Below, piece by piece: positions 45,840 to 57,578 of a DNA stretch of 64,000 bases. The number at the start of each line of letters is the position of its first letter. Within the stretch, counting starts at the first letter, position 1. The notes beneath the pieces were generated by a model. That model ran no database searches. It was not told the DNA's origin and saw only the letters and a program-made list of their open reading frames with translations. Both the position numbers and the translations under genes were made by a program. The stretch comes from Pomphorhynchus laevis (lineage: Eukaryota; Acanthocephala; Palaeacanthocephala; Echinorhynchida; Pomphorhynchidae). Location of the stretch: NCBI GenBank assembly GCA_012934845.2, contig WNNJ02003330.1, forward strand, positions 62,001 to 126,000. The letters run 5' to 3'.

Positions 45840-46475
45840 GTTGTCAAATGTTCAAGAGGTTATTCACCTCCCTCGTCTGCCACACTTGGAATACTGCATT
45901 AAGGCTTGTCTTCCTGTCACCAAGCGAGAACTATTATACTGGAGTCTATTCTTATGCGAGGTTCGAGGCTCTGTGTTGGCTTAGTTATTAGTGATTATCA
46001 TATGCGTCTTAGCCATACTGGAATGTTGTTATTATGTGATAGGTTCATAGCTTTGGAAATGCTTTTTCTATGGCATATGGTATGTCAATAGTGCGGTGGA
46101 TTTTCCCACCTATGTAATCACTAGTCGTGTAGGTAGGTTGCGAGGGCATCGTAGAGTTTTGTATATATCTTCATTTGGCAGATTACCGGAAATATTTAGA
46201 CTGTAGAGGAGGAGAATTAACATGTGAAATTCGCTGCCGATGAAGTCGTTGCTACTCCAAGCTTGATCAAGTTTAAATCACAATGCTGCAAATGGATACA
46301 TAAACAATGGCGCCATTCAAAGCTCTACTGAACTATCCTATTTAGCTACGATCCGTTAAATGACTATTTGCTTTTTGTTTTATTGTTTTTATTTTTATTT
46401 TTTGTTTTTTGACTCTACCTGTATAGCCTTTTGGCTTTGGCATGTATTTGAATAAATAAATACAAAATCCAAAAT
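45840..46475 (+). mobile_element. CR1-like LINE 3' end
   Basis: A plus-strand C-terminal remnant after the RT. The frame around 46225 reads VKFAADEVVATPSLIKFKSQ, the usual (N)LPDEVV-SLNSFK end of CR1-like LINEs. A T-rich 3' UTR and an ATGTATTTGAATAAATAAAT tail end near 46475. The rest of the element is missing. Confidence 0.65.
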
Positions 46476-46504
46476 CTGGGCCGACTTGACGCACTGTATC
46501 TCAA

Positions 46505-47340
46505 ATCATCTTAAGGTCATCTAAACTTTCAATGCATCATCCACATAGCAGCGATGCACGGTATTCGGGGCAGCCTTTGAAAGAACGTTAATCAAGGGAA
46601 GAGACGCCGCGGCCAACGCAATCAAGGAAAGCGAGTCACCTTGAGTGAATCCTTCTGAGGATTCAAAAAAATCATTGTTGGCTGTCAGGGTATTTATACC
46701 CTGACATATTCTATTAGGGCATTTATAAATATTTTGTAGTATAGTAAATAAAGAAGGACATACGAACCCAACATTGTTGAAAGCGACCAAATGATTTATC
46801 CGATTAAAAGCGTTAGATACATTTATTTGTAGTATAGATATGTCATCGTTACTAGCAGATAGTTCTCTTGCGAAATGAATTGTCACATCGAAATTCTTCT
46901 CGCCACAACCTTACCAACTATTCTTCGAAATACTTCGCTACTCCAATCGATCATACACCTGGATTTCTATCTAATAGAATTATACGTATTAGTGTGAAGG
47001 CCTCAACTTCACCGGGATTCAAGTCGACGGTCGCTATAGTTATTGCCAAATTACCTAAGGATTCAGCAAGCCCATCAGAATTTTGATCAAAAGAACATAG
47101 CATACTCTTCCATGAAGATGATTTCATTCCATAAAGCCCTGATGCACCACGTGAAGATCTTGTGGATATCGAATATCTTCAGCATCTATTTTTAAGAAAC
47201 GAACAGGAAGATGATCATCAATGTTATCAATAAAGCTCTAAGTAAGACTTGCTTATTTGTAGGAATTGAATTAGGATGTAACTTTAACAATTTCTCCTTT
47301 ACCCGCTTGGCAAAGTGTCTTCAAGTTTGAACGCATGATG
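46505..47340 (-). mobile_element. RT part of the RT/restriction-like-endonuclease family
   Basis: The minus-strand frame at 46521-46886 reads ISILQINVSNAFNRINHLVA, FESSEGFTQGDSLSLIALAA and VHRCYVDDALKV. These are RT motifs A, B and C of the retroelement type whose C-terminal nuclease is seen at 34860-35640. Upstream (46890-47090) NPGEVEAFTLIRIILLDRNP fits the approach to the RT core. It is cut off at about 46500, where the CR1-like LINE tail begins on the other strand. Confidence 0.65.
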
Positions 47341-47689
47341 CGATTTGTTGGGATCTTTTAGTACTTGAATTGCCTCATTTGTTTTTCTCGTTATTAACAG
47401 TTTACTAAACAAGTTTATCCAGTTTTGATCATTTTTTATTGTTGATAAACGTTCGCGTGCCTCAGATTAAAGAATTCTTCTCTCAAACAATAGTTCGGAT
47501 ATTCGATTCTCTTCCCATAGTAGTGATCAGAGTTAATGGCGGAGTAACATTTCAATAGTATATCTATGAAGTTTGAACTTGTGTTACATATTGGTAATTT
47601 GAACAAGTTAGGAATCTACTTTACAATTTCATAGTATGTAGATTCAATGATCGATACATGTTGCGATTAATTATTTAATGTTTCGATTT
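47341..47689. other. unassigned stretch
   Basis: AT-rich, possibly the decayed N-terminal part of the element at 46505-47340. No motif can be read. Confidence 0.35.
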
Positions 47690-48420
47690 TGTTTGTGTTA
47701 ACTAGTCCACTCCGAGCTGATTTTTGATCAAATATGATTGTTTAACCGTATTGTCAACTACATACAGCAAAGTGGTATTTACACAATTTCGTGCTAAACA
47801 ATTGATGTACGATTTTTTTCGAAGATCACTCCTACATGACTTACAAACATCAGCTGACCGTTGCATGAATATATTTGAAATACCTGCAGAATGTAGGTAT
47901 TTGTAAAATAACTACATTTTATAATTCAGAAATGCATATGTTAGATTCTGCGAAAATTGAATGTGCTAAAAAAATTAAAAATTTCAGAAAATCTAATAAT
48001 TTAATATTACGTGCTAAATATTACCAAATTCAAAAATCTGTCTATCTTGTATAATAAGAGATTACGATCAACCAAATTGAATGTTTTTTTTTCGAAATTG
48101 ACGAACTCTGCATACAGTGGTTTATTCGGATCCCTGGCAAACATGTCAGATTCTCTAATGATTTAAATATCGAATAAAGTTGAAAAATTAGGGCGAAAGC
48201 CCTGCTGCTTAATCGGTAAATTTTCTGACATACTCAGTAAAACGTCGGGTAATGAATGCAATTTATATACTTTACTGAGAATCTAAATACCCCTATAAGA
48301 ATTTATGTCATATGAGTCGCCCTTTCCTTTGTAAAGTAATTTCAACTGTACTTTTTTCCAGATGTGCTCAAATGGAGATCCACTATTTATCCGGTTCAAT
48401 AACGACAAATAAAATTTGTC
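47690..48420 (-). mobile_element. LINE fragment, N-terminal RT region
   Basis: In minus-strand frames: WKKVQLKLLYKGKGDSYDIN then SYRGI (about 48340), ENLPIKQQGFRPNFST (about 48200) and PLYAVFVNFEKTFNLVDR (about 48100). These are RT blocks 1 to 3 of a LINE (compare K.GKGD...YRGI...QxGFR...FVDFEKAFD). It differs from families A-E. Blocks after about 47900 are too decayed to read. Confidence 0.65.
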
Positions 48421-48453
48421 GAAAATGTGATATGATTGCTTAATATGTTCACA

Positions 48454-48960
48454 TTAGATCGTATCATAATCGACTACCTTGCGCAATTTCATTTTACTCA
48501 ATGCTGAAACTAATTCTGACAGCTTAGCTTGTGTACCAACTCCTCCGGATATCGAAATATAATGCAACGAATTTACCGTGCTCCACGATCTGCATTCTTT
48601 TCCTATATTTCGCAATTTTACGATTCTCGTGATACTGGAAAGCACTTAACGGACTTATTCCAACATACGATTTAGCATGAATAGAAAAACAACACTCAGT
48701 TCGAAAAGGTGCGCTCAAAACGATTATCGGACAAGCTAGAACAAACTATATCCAGTCTAGCAGAAATATCCTGGGAGGTAGCTGATGACTCAAAATTTAC
48801 AGAATCATGAACAATTGACAGCACTGGTTTAATTTCGACAGCACAACTGTTTAAAAGAGTATGTGCAAAAATATCCTTTATCACATCGTAACAAATGCTC
48901 GGGATCCCGCCTCGTTTGCATGATAGTGAATGACAAATGTTAATTTTTGAGCTACAAATA
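48454..48960 (-). mobile_element. nuclease part of the RT/restriction-like-endonuclease family, second copy
   Basis: Minus-strand frames read MIKDIFAHTLLNSCAVEIKP, then SQDISARLDIVCSSLSDNRF and, in another phase, YHENRKIAKYRKRMQIVEHG and FVALYFD. They align block by block with the fragment at 34860-35640 (VRDIIAKAL, RLDLVCSGLESKRF, NESRKTAKYAERVDIIEG) but are strongly diverged. Confidence 0.6.
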
Positions 48961-49139
48961 CAGTCATTTTTGTGTTCAAACCTTATTTTTTGGTTGTGTA
49001 TTTTATAACTAAATAAAATTATTGTTAAAAATAGATAAATACTATAATAAATACTTTAAGTAAAGCAACTCTTAAGAAAAAAGATTTTGTAAAGAAAATG
49101 AAGTTGTACAAAAATTTTCTACAAAAGATTTAAAAAAAT

Positions 49140-50760
49140 CATTGATTAAATAAATCAAAGATTAATTAACAACTATGATGGGTCAAGTTGTATAATAGAC
49201 AGTTATTGTAATGTAAAATACTCTAATCGGAATATAAATGTTAATATGACTAAATATAATCTAAATGTATTACGGGATAATAAGCTAAAAGATCTTTATG
49301 TAAATATAAGCAGCTTTACTAAAGATATCAATTATACAATAAATCAAAGATTAATTAACGATTATGACAGGTTAATCGGACAATAAATGTTAATAATAAC
49401 AAAAAAATACACTAACCATAAACTTCATTAATAAATGTAAAGATAACATAAAGATAGGTAGACTTTTAAATAATTCTAAAAGTAAAGAAATAATAGGATC
49501 AGATTTAAGTAAATATATTCCTAAAATAAGGTATAAGTTGTTATCGTAAACAATTAATATATATTATTAATATAATATATTTATTATAAGTTGTTATAAT
49601 AAACAATTATAATCCGGTTAAATGCAAGCCAAGTAGTCTTGGCGATAAAAGAAATAAGAAAAATAAAATTAAAAATATTAAAAAGGTAAGTATATATATG
49701 AGAAATTAGAAATATTAAAACAACTTTTAAGAGATAATAATCTAAAAGATCTTTATGTAAATATAAGAAGTTTTTCTAAAGATATCATTTGTTCAATAAA
49801 TCAAAGATTAAGTAACAACTATGATATGCTAAGTTGTATAATAGACAGTTATTGTAATGTAAAATACTATAATCGGACAATAAATCTTAATAATAACAAT
49901 AGAAAATATACATTAACCATAAACTTCTTTAATAAATGTAAAGATAACATAAAGATAGGTAGACTTTTAAATAATTCTAAAAGTAAAGAAATAATAGGGT
50001 CAGATTTAAGTAAATATATTCCTAAAATAAGGTATAAGTTGTTATCGTAAACAATTAATATATATTATTAATATAATATATTTATTATAAGTTGTTAAAA
50101 TAAACAATTATAATCCGGTTAAATTCAAGCCAAGAAGTCTTGGCGATAAAAGAAATAAGAAAAATAAAATAAAAAATATTAAAAAGGTAAGTATATATAT
50201 GAGAAATTAGAAATATTAAAACAATTTTTAAGAGATAATAATCTAAAAGATCTTTATGTAAATATAAGAAGTTTTTCTAAAGATATCATTTGTACAATAA
50301 ATCAAAGATTAATTAACGATTCTGATATGCTAAGTTGTATAATAGACAGTTATTGTTATACAAAATACTATAATCGTACAATAGATGTTAATAATAACAA
50401 TAGAAAATACACATTAACCATAACCTTCATTAATAAATGTATAGATAACATAAATATAGCCGGACTTTTAAATAATTCTAAAAGTAAAGAAATAATAGGG
50501 TCAGATTTAAGTAAATATACTCCTAAAATAAGGTATAAACTCCTACTACCATTAGGACGAAAAATTTGTAATTATAATAAAGAATTGAATGAAATCTATA
50601 TGTAACGATAATATTAAAAACATAGAAACTGAATGTAATTGTAAAAGTCTTAATTTTGAAAAATAACTGAACATTTATGCACCATAACCTAGAATTAATC
50701 GAAAACAATGAATTAAGGAAAATGCTATCAAAAGGGTATAAATATAGATTAAATAATAAT
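49140..50760 (+). mobile_element. tandem Naiad-type linker fragments
   Basis: Three to four partial copies of the region between endonuclease and RT of the element at 40850-43915 (compare 41330-41980). Two adjacent units repeat with a period of 501 bp (AATCCGGTTAAA at 49611 and 50112). The frames at 49826 and 50327 both read LSCIIDSYC...YYNRT..NNNNRKYTLTI. The units share an AT-rich junction (TATATATTATTAATATAATA) near 49555 and 50057. The last unit runs on into the pre-RT region to about 50760. Confidence 0.82.
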
Positions 50761-51100
50761 TACCATGAAATTTACATTTAATAAACATTAAATTATTTAC
50801 ATTTAATTTGATTATTTTAATAATATTAATTCTTAATTAATATTATTATTAATATTATTATTATTCTTAATTAATATTATTAATTAATTCTTAATTAATC
50901 AAAATTAATTCTTAATTTTGATTAAGAATGAATAAACATATGTATTCAATGACTATTGGATCGATATACGATGGAATGTCAAGCAGCAAGGACATTGGCT
51001 TGTACCTCCAAGACTGTCTCTGTGTTCGTCTCGAATTTGGGAGTCATTGTCAATCCGGATTGGGGAAATGTTCTTCCTGATGTGAAGGACTTCAAGTAAC
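50761..51100. other. AT-rich junction and a unique island
   Basis: 50761-50935 is simple ATTAATATT/AATTAATTCTT sequence rich in small inverted repeats. 50940-51098 is a G+C-richer unique island (GGATCGATATACGATGGAAT...) of unknown origin set between Naiad fragments. Confidence 0.45.
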
Positions 51101-52386
51101 GAAAAATTTGTAATTATAATAAAAAATTAAAATCGATATGTAACGATAATATTAGAAACATAATGGAAACAGAATGCAATTGTAAAAGTCTTAGTTTTGA
51201 TAAAATAAATAAACAAATATAAACGCTTATTTAATTTGAAATAAGAAATAATTTTAATTAAATTTGCATAATTAAAACGAAAAGTATTTCATTCAAACTA
51301 ATTGCCAATGCAGCAGACGAGTTGAACAAACGTCAGCAAACATTAAAAGAACCGAAACGTGAAAACAAGGTATTGGATTAGTAACTTATGAGGTATACCA
51401 GCATTGAAATGCAAACAGGTAATGACTATCTGTTATCTATGCTAAAAGTTAACAAAGATAGAAGGTAAAATTTTAGATAATACTAAATGCAAAGAAATAA
51501 TAGGATCAAATATAAATAAATATATCACTAATATAAGGTATAAACTATTACCTCAACTATAAACGAAAAATTTGTAATTATAATAAAGAATTAAAATCAA
51601 TATGTAACGATAATATTAGAAACATAATGGAAACAGAATGCAATTGTAAAAGTCTTAGTTTTGATAAAATAAATGAACATATATGTACCCATAATTTAGA
51701 ATTAATTGAAAATTGTGAATTAAGAAAGCTTCTATCAAAAGGGTATAAATATAGATTAAATAATAACAACGACAAAAGTCAATTGATAAAAAGTCAATTT
51801 AGTCAATTCATAAAAATAACGTTTATTTTAAATTTCAATTTTTTATTTTAACTTGATTTAAATTATAGAAAATCTAAAAACAATTATTAATTTTATTATT
51901 TAATTATTAAATTTTGATTTAGCATTATTATGTTTTGTTTATTTTATAATTATATTAAATACGTAGACTCAGTTAGCTGATTTAATTTTTATAAATAAAT
52001 GAACATATATACACTCATATGCACTCAATATGGGAGCTAATAGTAGCCCAATTATAGCTGACTTATATGCACTCATAATCTAAAATTAATTAAAAACAAT
52101 AAACCTAGAATAGGGGATGAGTTGTTACCGTCATTAGGATCAAATATAAATAAATATATCACTAATATAAGGTATAAACTATTACCTCAACTATAAACGA
52201 AAAATTTGTAATTATAATAAAGAATTGAAATCAATATGTAACGATAATATTAGAAACATAATGGAAACAGAATGCAATTGTAAAAGTCTTAGTTTTGATA
52301 AAATAAATGAACATATATGTACCCATAATCTAGAATTAATTGAAAATTGTGAATTAAGAAAGCTGCTATCAAAAGGATATAAATAT
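51101..52386 (+). mobile_element. Naiad-type fragments, three copies of the pre-RT segment
   Basis: The segment encoding METECNCKSLSFDKINE occurs at about 51160, 51627 and 52260. The copies at 51627 and 52260 extend to ELRKLLSKGYKY. The copy ending at 51780 is joined directly to the element's 3' UTR (51785-51995, matching 43710-43915), so the whole RT is absent there. A segment at about 51285-51430 matches the 390-bp tandem repeats (see 54590-55800). The last copy ends at 52386, where the nuclease fragment begins. Confidence 0.8.
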
Positions 52387-52790
52387 TCAGCCATTTGGCT
52401 CCGTCATATTCCGTCAGCTCTGTGGAGAGCCCGTTCCGCTACTACGAATCGAGGAAGGTCGCCAAATACGGTGAACGCATAGCGTGATTTGAAAGAGCAG
52501 GTTTCTTCCCTGTGGTGCTTTTCGTCAAATGGGCGACTTTGTTAGGACGCACAGTCATTACTAAACCGTATCTCTAAGCTAAAAGCCGACAGAGGACGTT
52601 CACTATACAACGACATTGTCAGCTCAATGCGCTCAATGATTGGAATAAAATTGGCAAAAGCTGTTTCAATGTGCGTAAGGGCTGCAAGATCGACGTTAAA
52701 CAGACCGTTGCTCATCGGGGTTACTGATAACCCTGATTCCTCAGGCCACTTGATGCAAACAGACTTCTCAATTCCAACGTGAACATTGCA
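52387..52790 (+). mobile_element. nuclease C-terminus of the RT/restriction-like-endonuclease family, plus strand
   Basis: The frame from 52387 reads FSHLAPSYSVSSVESPFRYY, ESRKVAKYGERIA and FERAGFFPVVLFVKWATLL. Another phase then gives GRSLYNDIVSSMRSMIGIKL, AKAVSMCVRAARS. The order matches FSSFAQSYS...NESRKTAKYAERV...RFIPLAFLTS...KLSFAIANAASVC at 34860-35640. It is G+C-rich against the AT-rich Naiad DNA on both sides, so its borders are sharp. Confidence 0.65.
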
Positions 52791-52879
52791 TTTTAAATAT
52801 CATTAACAAGGTAAGGGTTCATTTGAGGGTAACCAATTCTTTGTATGTTGGTAATAAAGTATCTTTTGTGAAAAAAGTA

Positions 52880-54094
52880 TAGATTAAATGATAATAACAA
52901 TAGAAATAAAATTTACAATTCTTTATATAATGACTTAAATGCTTACTTTGGTAAGCTGCTTAATAGTGAAAGCTTAAATACATCAAAGATAAACATTTGG
53001 AAAACTTATATATTAGATAAAATTAGAGAGAAAATGAAAATAACAAACAATTATAAAAGGAAAGATCAAATTAATAACGATATGTATACAGAACTTACTA
53101 AATTAAATTATATTATTGAAGAAAGTAAGTCAATAGTAAATCGAAAACTTTAAGAAAAGAAGAATTTTGGATTAAAACGCTTAATTCCATGTGCCTATTA
53201 GGATTGAACGACGTGGCACCAGGAATTAACATAGAACTTTAGGAAATAATAAACAATTATAATCCGGTTAAATGCAAGTCGAGAACTTATGACAATAAAA
53301 ATAATAAGAAAAATATGTTAAAATTATTAAAAATAGATATGAGCAATAATATGAGCACTTAGAAATATTAAAGCAACTTTTAAGACAATATCATTGTTGA
53401 ATGGTGGTAACCTTCACTAATAATCTTATCAGGTTATAGAAATATAACTTAAAAAATAACCTGATTAATAAAAAGAGAAGATTTTTGGATTAAAAAGCTT
53501 AATTCCATGTGCGGATAGAATGACGTGGTACAAGGAATTGGCAGATGTAGTAAAGTAAATAATAAACAACTATATTATAATAATCCGGTCAAACGCAAGT
53601 CAAGAAGTCATGGGGATAAAAGGAATAAGAAAAATAGAGTTAAAAATATTAAAAAAGATATGTATATAAATGAACAATTAGAAATATTAAAACAACTATT
53701 TAGTGATAATAAGCTAAAAGATCTTTATGTAAATATAAGAAGTGTCATAAAGAAATCTTTAGTCAAAATATATTTCATAAACATATCAGATTAATATGAC
53801 ATGATATTAAAAACTATAAATTATTTAAGAACATATTATTGGAAAAAATAAGTCAATAGTAAATAAAAAACTATAGAAAATAGGAGATTTTTGGATTAAA
53901 ACGCTTAATTCCATGTGCGGATAGAATTACGTGGTATAAGGATTTGGCAGAAGTAGTATAATACACAATAAACAACTTAATTATAATAATCCGGTTAGAC
54001 ATAAGCCAAGGATGCGCGGCGATAAAAGGAATACTAAAAATAGACTTAAAAAATATTAAAAAAGGTAAGTATACATATGAACTTATCGTTTACC
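52880..54094 (+). mobile_element. scrambled Naiad-type fragments
   Basis: Pieces of the element at 40850-43915 in mixed order: pre-RT (52880-53115, compare 41965-42200), endonuclease end (53115-53230, compare 41180-41290), then endonuclease end plus linker (53450-53770) and again (53770-54090). Each endonuclease piece carries GATTTTTGGATTAAAA or a close variant. None is intact. Confidence 0.78.
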
Positions 54095-54560
54095 TTCATA
54101 GTCGTTAATTAATCTTTTATTTATTCAACAAATGATTTCTTTAGAAAAGCTTCTTATATTTACACAAAGATCGTTTAGCTTATTATCAATTAAAAGTTGG
54201 TTTATTTTTTCTAACTTTTCATATATATACTCATCTTTTTAATATTTTTAGTCTTTTTTTCTTATCCCATTTATCGCCGTGACTTCTTCGCTTGCGTTTA
54301 ACCGGATTGCTATAATATAGTTGTTTATTATGTACTATACTACTTCTCCAAATTCCTTGTACCACGTCATTCAATCCTTATTGGTACATCGAATTAAGCG
54401 TTTACATCCAAAAATCTTCTATTTCTCATTGTTTTGCCACTAAGTTTTACAAATATCTTATTGCAGTCTTCTCAAACGATTTTATAAACAACGCAATTTT
54501 CGTTGTAATTTCTACTGAGTTTAAATTTATTCTTTATTTTTGCATGTTCTGTTAAAAACA
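54095..54560 (-). mobile_element. Naiad-type fragment in inverse orientation
   Basis: The reverse complement contains the endonuclease-end and linker sequence (AACCGGATT near 54300, GTACCACGTCATTCAATCC near 54358 in plus reading). Toward 54540 it shows a frame reading NENCVVYKI, a GIY-like start. It faces the plus-strand fragments head to head near 54095. Confidence 0.65.
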
Positions 54561-54589
54561 TATTTTTTAACTGTTGAAATGTTGATAAC

Positions 54590-55800
54590 TTGTTTTATCC
54601 GCAACGCTGCTGCTTTAATTCTATCTAAAAGCCAACAGCAGTTTAATACTTTTCAGTGTTGGTGAACCTCATCAGCTACTGATCCAATACATACGTTTCA
54701 TGTTTCAGTCTTTTTATTGATTGCTGACGATCACTCGATTCGTTTGCTTTATTGACATCTAGATTTAATGAAAGATTGTCGTCTTATATCTTGTAAATGT
54801 AATTGAAATCATATCTGATCTAAAATTAAATCAGCGTTGGTAAGAGAAGGTGCAACCCTCAATTGTAAAACCTACCTAATTTTCCTAATGATTACTATTA
54901 TCAAACTGGTCATCTATAGTTTATTTCCTAATTTTAAGTTGATATACCTGTTCAGTCATTGTTACCATTTAAAGTTTGATGACTATCTTTATTCTGCACG
55001 CTACTTTAATCCTATCTACAAGTTAACAGCTGTACACTACATTTTAGTATTAGTAGACCTCATCAGCTACTGATGCAATACTCGAGTTTCACGTTTCGGT
55101 CCTTTTAATGTTGACTGACGATCACTCGATTCGTCTGCTTTTATTGACATTTACATTTAATGAAATACTTTCGTCTTACATGTTGCAAATTAAATTAAAA
55201 TCATTTCTGATTTCAAATTAAATTAGTGTTGGAATGGAAGGTGCAACTTTTAATTTGAAAACCTACTTGTTTTTAAATTAATTGATATTATCAAACTAGT
55301 CATCAATAGTTTGTTTCCTAATTTTAAGGTGATATACCTGTGCAGTCATTGTTACCATTTAAAGTTTGATGACTATCTTTATTCTGCACGCTACTTTAAT
55401 CCTATCTACAAGTTAACAGCTGTACACTACATTTTAGTATTAGTAGACCTCATCAGCTACTGATGCAATACTCGAGCTTCACGTTTCCGTCCTTTTAATG
55501 TTGACTGACGATCACTCGACTCATATGCTTTTATTGGCATTTACATTTAATGAAATACTTTCGTCTTACATGTTGCAAATTAAATTGAAATCATTTCTGA
55601 TTTCAAATTAAATTAGTGTTGGAATGGAAGGTGCAGCTTTCAATTTGAAAACCTACCTGTTTTTAAATTAATTGATATTATCAAACTAGTCATCAATCAA
55701 TTTTTCTAATTTCAAGTTGATATACCTGTGCAGTCATTGTTGCCATTGAAATTTTGATGACCATTTTTTAATATGCACGCTATTTTAATCCTATCTATAA
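54590..55800 (-). repeat. 390-bp tandem repeat, three copies, hammerhead-like core
   Basis: Period 390-394 bp: the landmark GCACGCTA..TTAATCCTATCT occurs near 54602 (diverged), 54996, 55386 and 55776. On the minus strand each unit has CAGTAGCTGATGAGGT, with GAAACRTGAAAC about 30 bases before it. The units are non-coding. Copies 2 and 3 are more alike than copy 1. A related single copy lies at about 51285-51430 on the plus strand. Size and tandem layout resemble hammerhead-bearing repeats known from animals, but the ribozyme assignment is tentative. Confidence 0.75.
54636..54680 (-). ncRNA. candidate type I hammerhead-like motif
   Basis: On the minus strand CAGTAG is followed directly by CTGATGA (54669-54675 on plus). 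Next come 14 bases with a weak GGT/ACT stem, then GAAA (54651-54654) and, 9 bases on, CTGCTG (54636-54641), which pairs with CAGTAG through one G-U. That is the strand order of a type I hammerhead. Stem III is very weak, two extra bases separate the cleavage position from stem I, and copies 2 and 3 have AAAA for GAAA. It may be a decayed ribozyme or chance. Confidence 0.3.
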
Positions 55801-57578
55801 GTTAACATCATATTGTTTTTATTAATATTTGTAATATTTTATATTTAATTATTTTACGATTCAGTATTTTACAAACCTTTGTAAACTTTTGTTCCTATAA
55901 TGATAGCAGTAAGCTATCGAAAATTCCACTAATTTTTAATAAAAAATACTTCACTTTTCGTCGTTGCCATAACAACGCAACTTTACTCCTAATTCTAAAA
56001 TTTTAAATACACGCATATTTTTATCAAAACATCAAATGAATCATATGAGCGTTTCTGTTGAGGAAAATATGTCGATGGACGTACTTGTGAATAAGCTTAC
56101 AGAAAAAAGTATATTTTGCTTGACTTTAAAATTGAACTTTAACGTGTTGCATGATGTTTTTCAAAATTTTTATTGATATATTTGTAAAGTTTTTATAGCT
56201 TGTGCTGTTTGTGCACTGATGAAAGAGGAAATCGAGTACTTTGTATTTTTAAAATAATAAAATGTTTATTTTACATTTACTGCAAAAGTATATATGAAAT
56301 TTTAGCATTTTAAGTATATTTTTAATCATTAAGATCATTTTTAAATAATTAATTTATAATTTAAATAGAAAAACAATTGTTTACAAGTCAACAGGGCGAG
56401 GATACGCTGATCAAAATCCGCGGAAGCACATGACGATCATTTTAGGAGAAGAATACCTGGTGTGTAATGTAAATTATTGCTTTAATGTAACTAACCTTGA
56501 ATTTTATATTTTTTTTGTGTTGCGATATGCTTAAAATGTGCCTGGTAATCATTACTAACCCCTCTAAACTTTGACAGTATAACTGTCGAGCGAAATCTCG
56601 TTTTATAGTTGTGACCCTCTTAGTGTATTTTCTACGTTTCGCATCTAGTGATAGTTAAAGCTTGCAACTGTGTTTCTTATTGAGTGAAATTGAGATTAAA
56701 TACTTAAAAATGAACTAATTATTCCTTTACTAATAAAATAACAAAAGTTTCTTTCTTTAACAAATCCTTTTTTATTGAGATTTATTATAAAGATTTTTCT
56801 ATTTTATGTTAGTGAAAACAAAATTATAGAGTTTTCTTTTAGTTGCATGCTTCCGACTGTTTTTTCATTAAAAAGGACAAACAGTCAAAAGCTAAAGTAA
56901 ATTTGTGATAAGAAAATCTTTATTATTATGTTGAGTTACATATTGAGAATGTTAACCTTGTTGAATATTTTCAATCCTGTTTCAAAATTCCAAATTATGG
57001 AAGTGTTCCTTATTTTTATAAATATAAAACTTTTAAATATTTTTATATTAGTTCAATATTTTTTCAATAATAAAATAATTCGACGATATTTTATTCAACA
57101 TATAATTGCAAACTAATTTAAAATTAACTAATGGTTGGTTAAATTTGCAAGCATTTATTAAGCATATAAACCATATTGACATAAATTTGAATACAACATT
57201 TAACCGATTATAAGTTAAGATTAATAAAAGAACTGAAAAATTATTATACAATACAATGTTATTTGATTATTAATACTGAATAAAATTTTTTGTACACACA
57301 AATATGTACAAAGTAACCATATGTTACAAAATATATGTCTACCTGTAATAAATAAAGTATATATTGAAAAATTGTGGTTAAATGTAATTATTTTATCCTC
57401 TTTAGTTAGGATAATTAACTAATCCAAGCTTAATTGATAACTGATAGAACTAATAAATTAGTCCTATCAACAGTATATTGTGTACTAGTCTACAATGTAT
57501 TCTCTGCTATTAACTATTCGATTCAAAATCATCAATTTTGAAACGAATTATAGGTATTGGAAATTTTTTTGAAAAAAT
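55801..57578. other. AT-rich stretch, no firm gene
   Basis: Possible small coding scraps: a 46-codon ATG frame at 56036 (MNHMSVSVEENMSMDVLVNK), and a G+C-richer island at 56390-56465 after an acceptor-like TTTACAAG (frame STGRGYADQNPRKHMTIILG). Neither is recognised. The rest is featureless AT-rich DNA. Confidence 0.35.

Noticed and set aside
55030-55080. Type II hammerhead using GGACC-GAAAC before CTGATGAGGTC
   Set aside because: Stem II pairs well (GGTC/GACC), but no stem III or stem I partner exists between the boxes.
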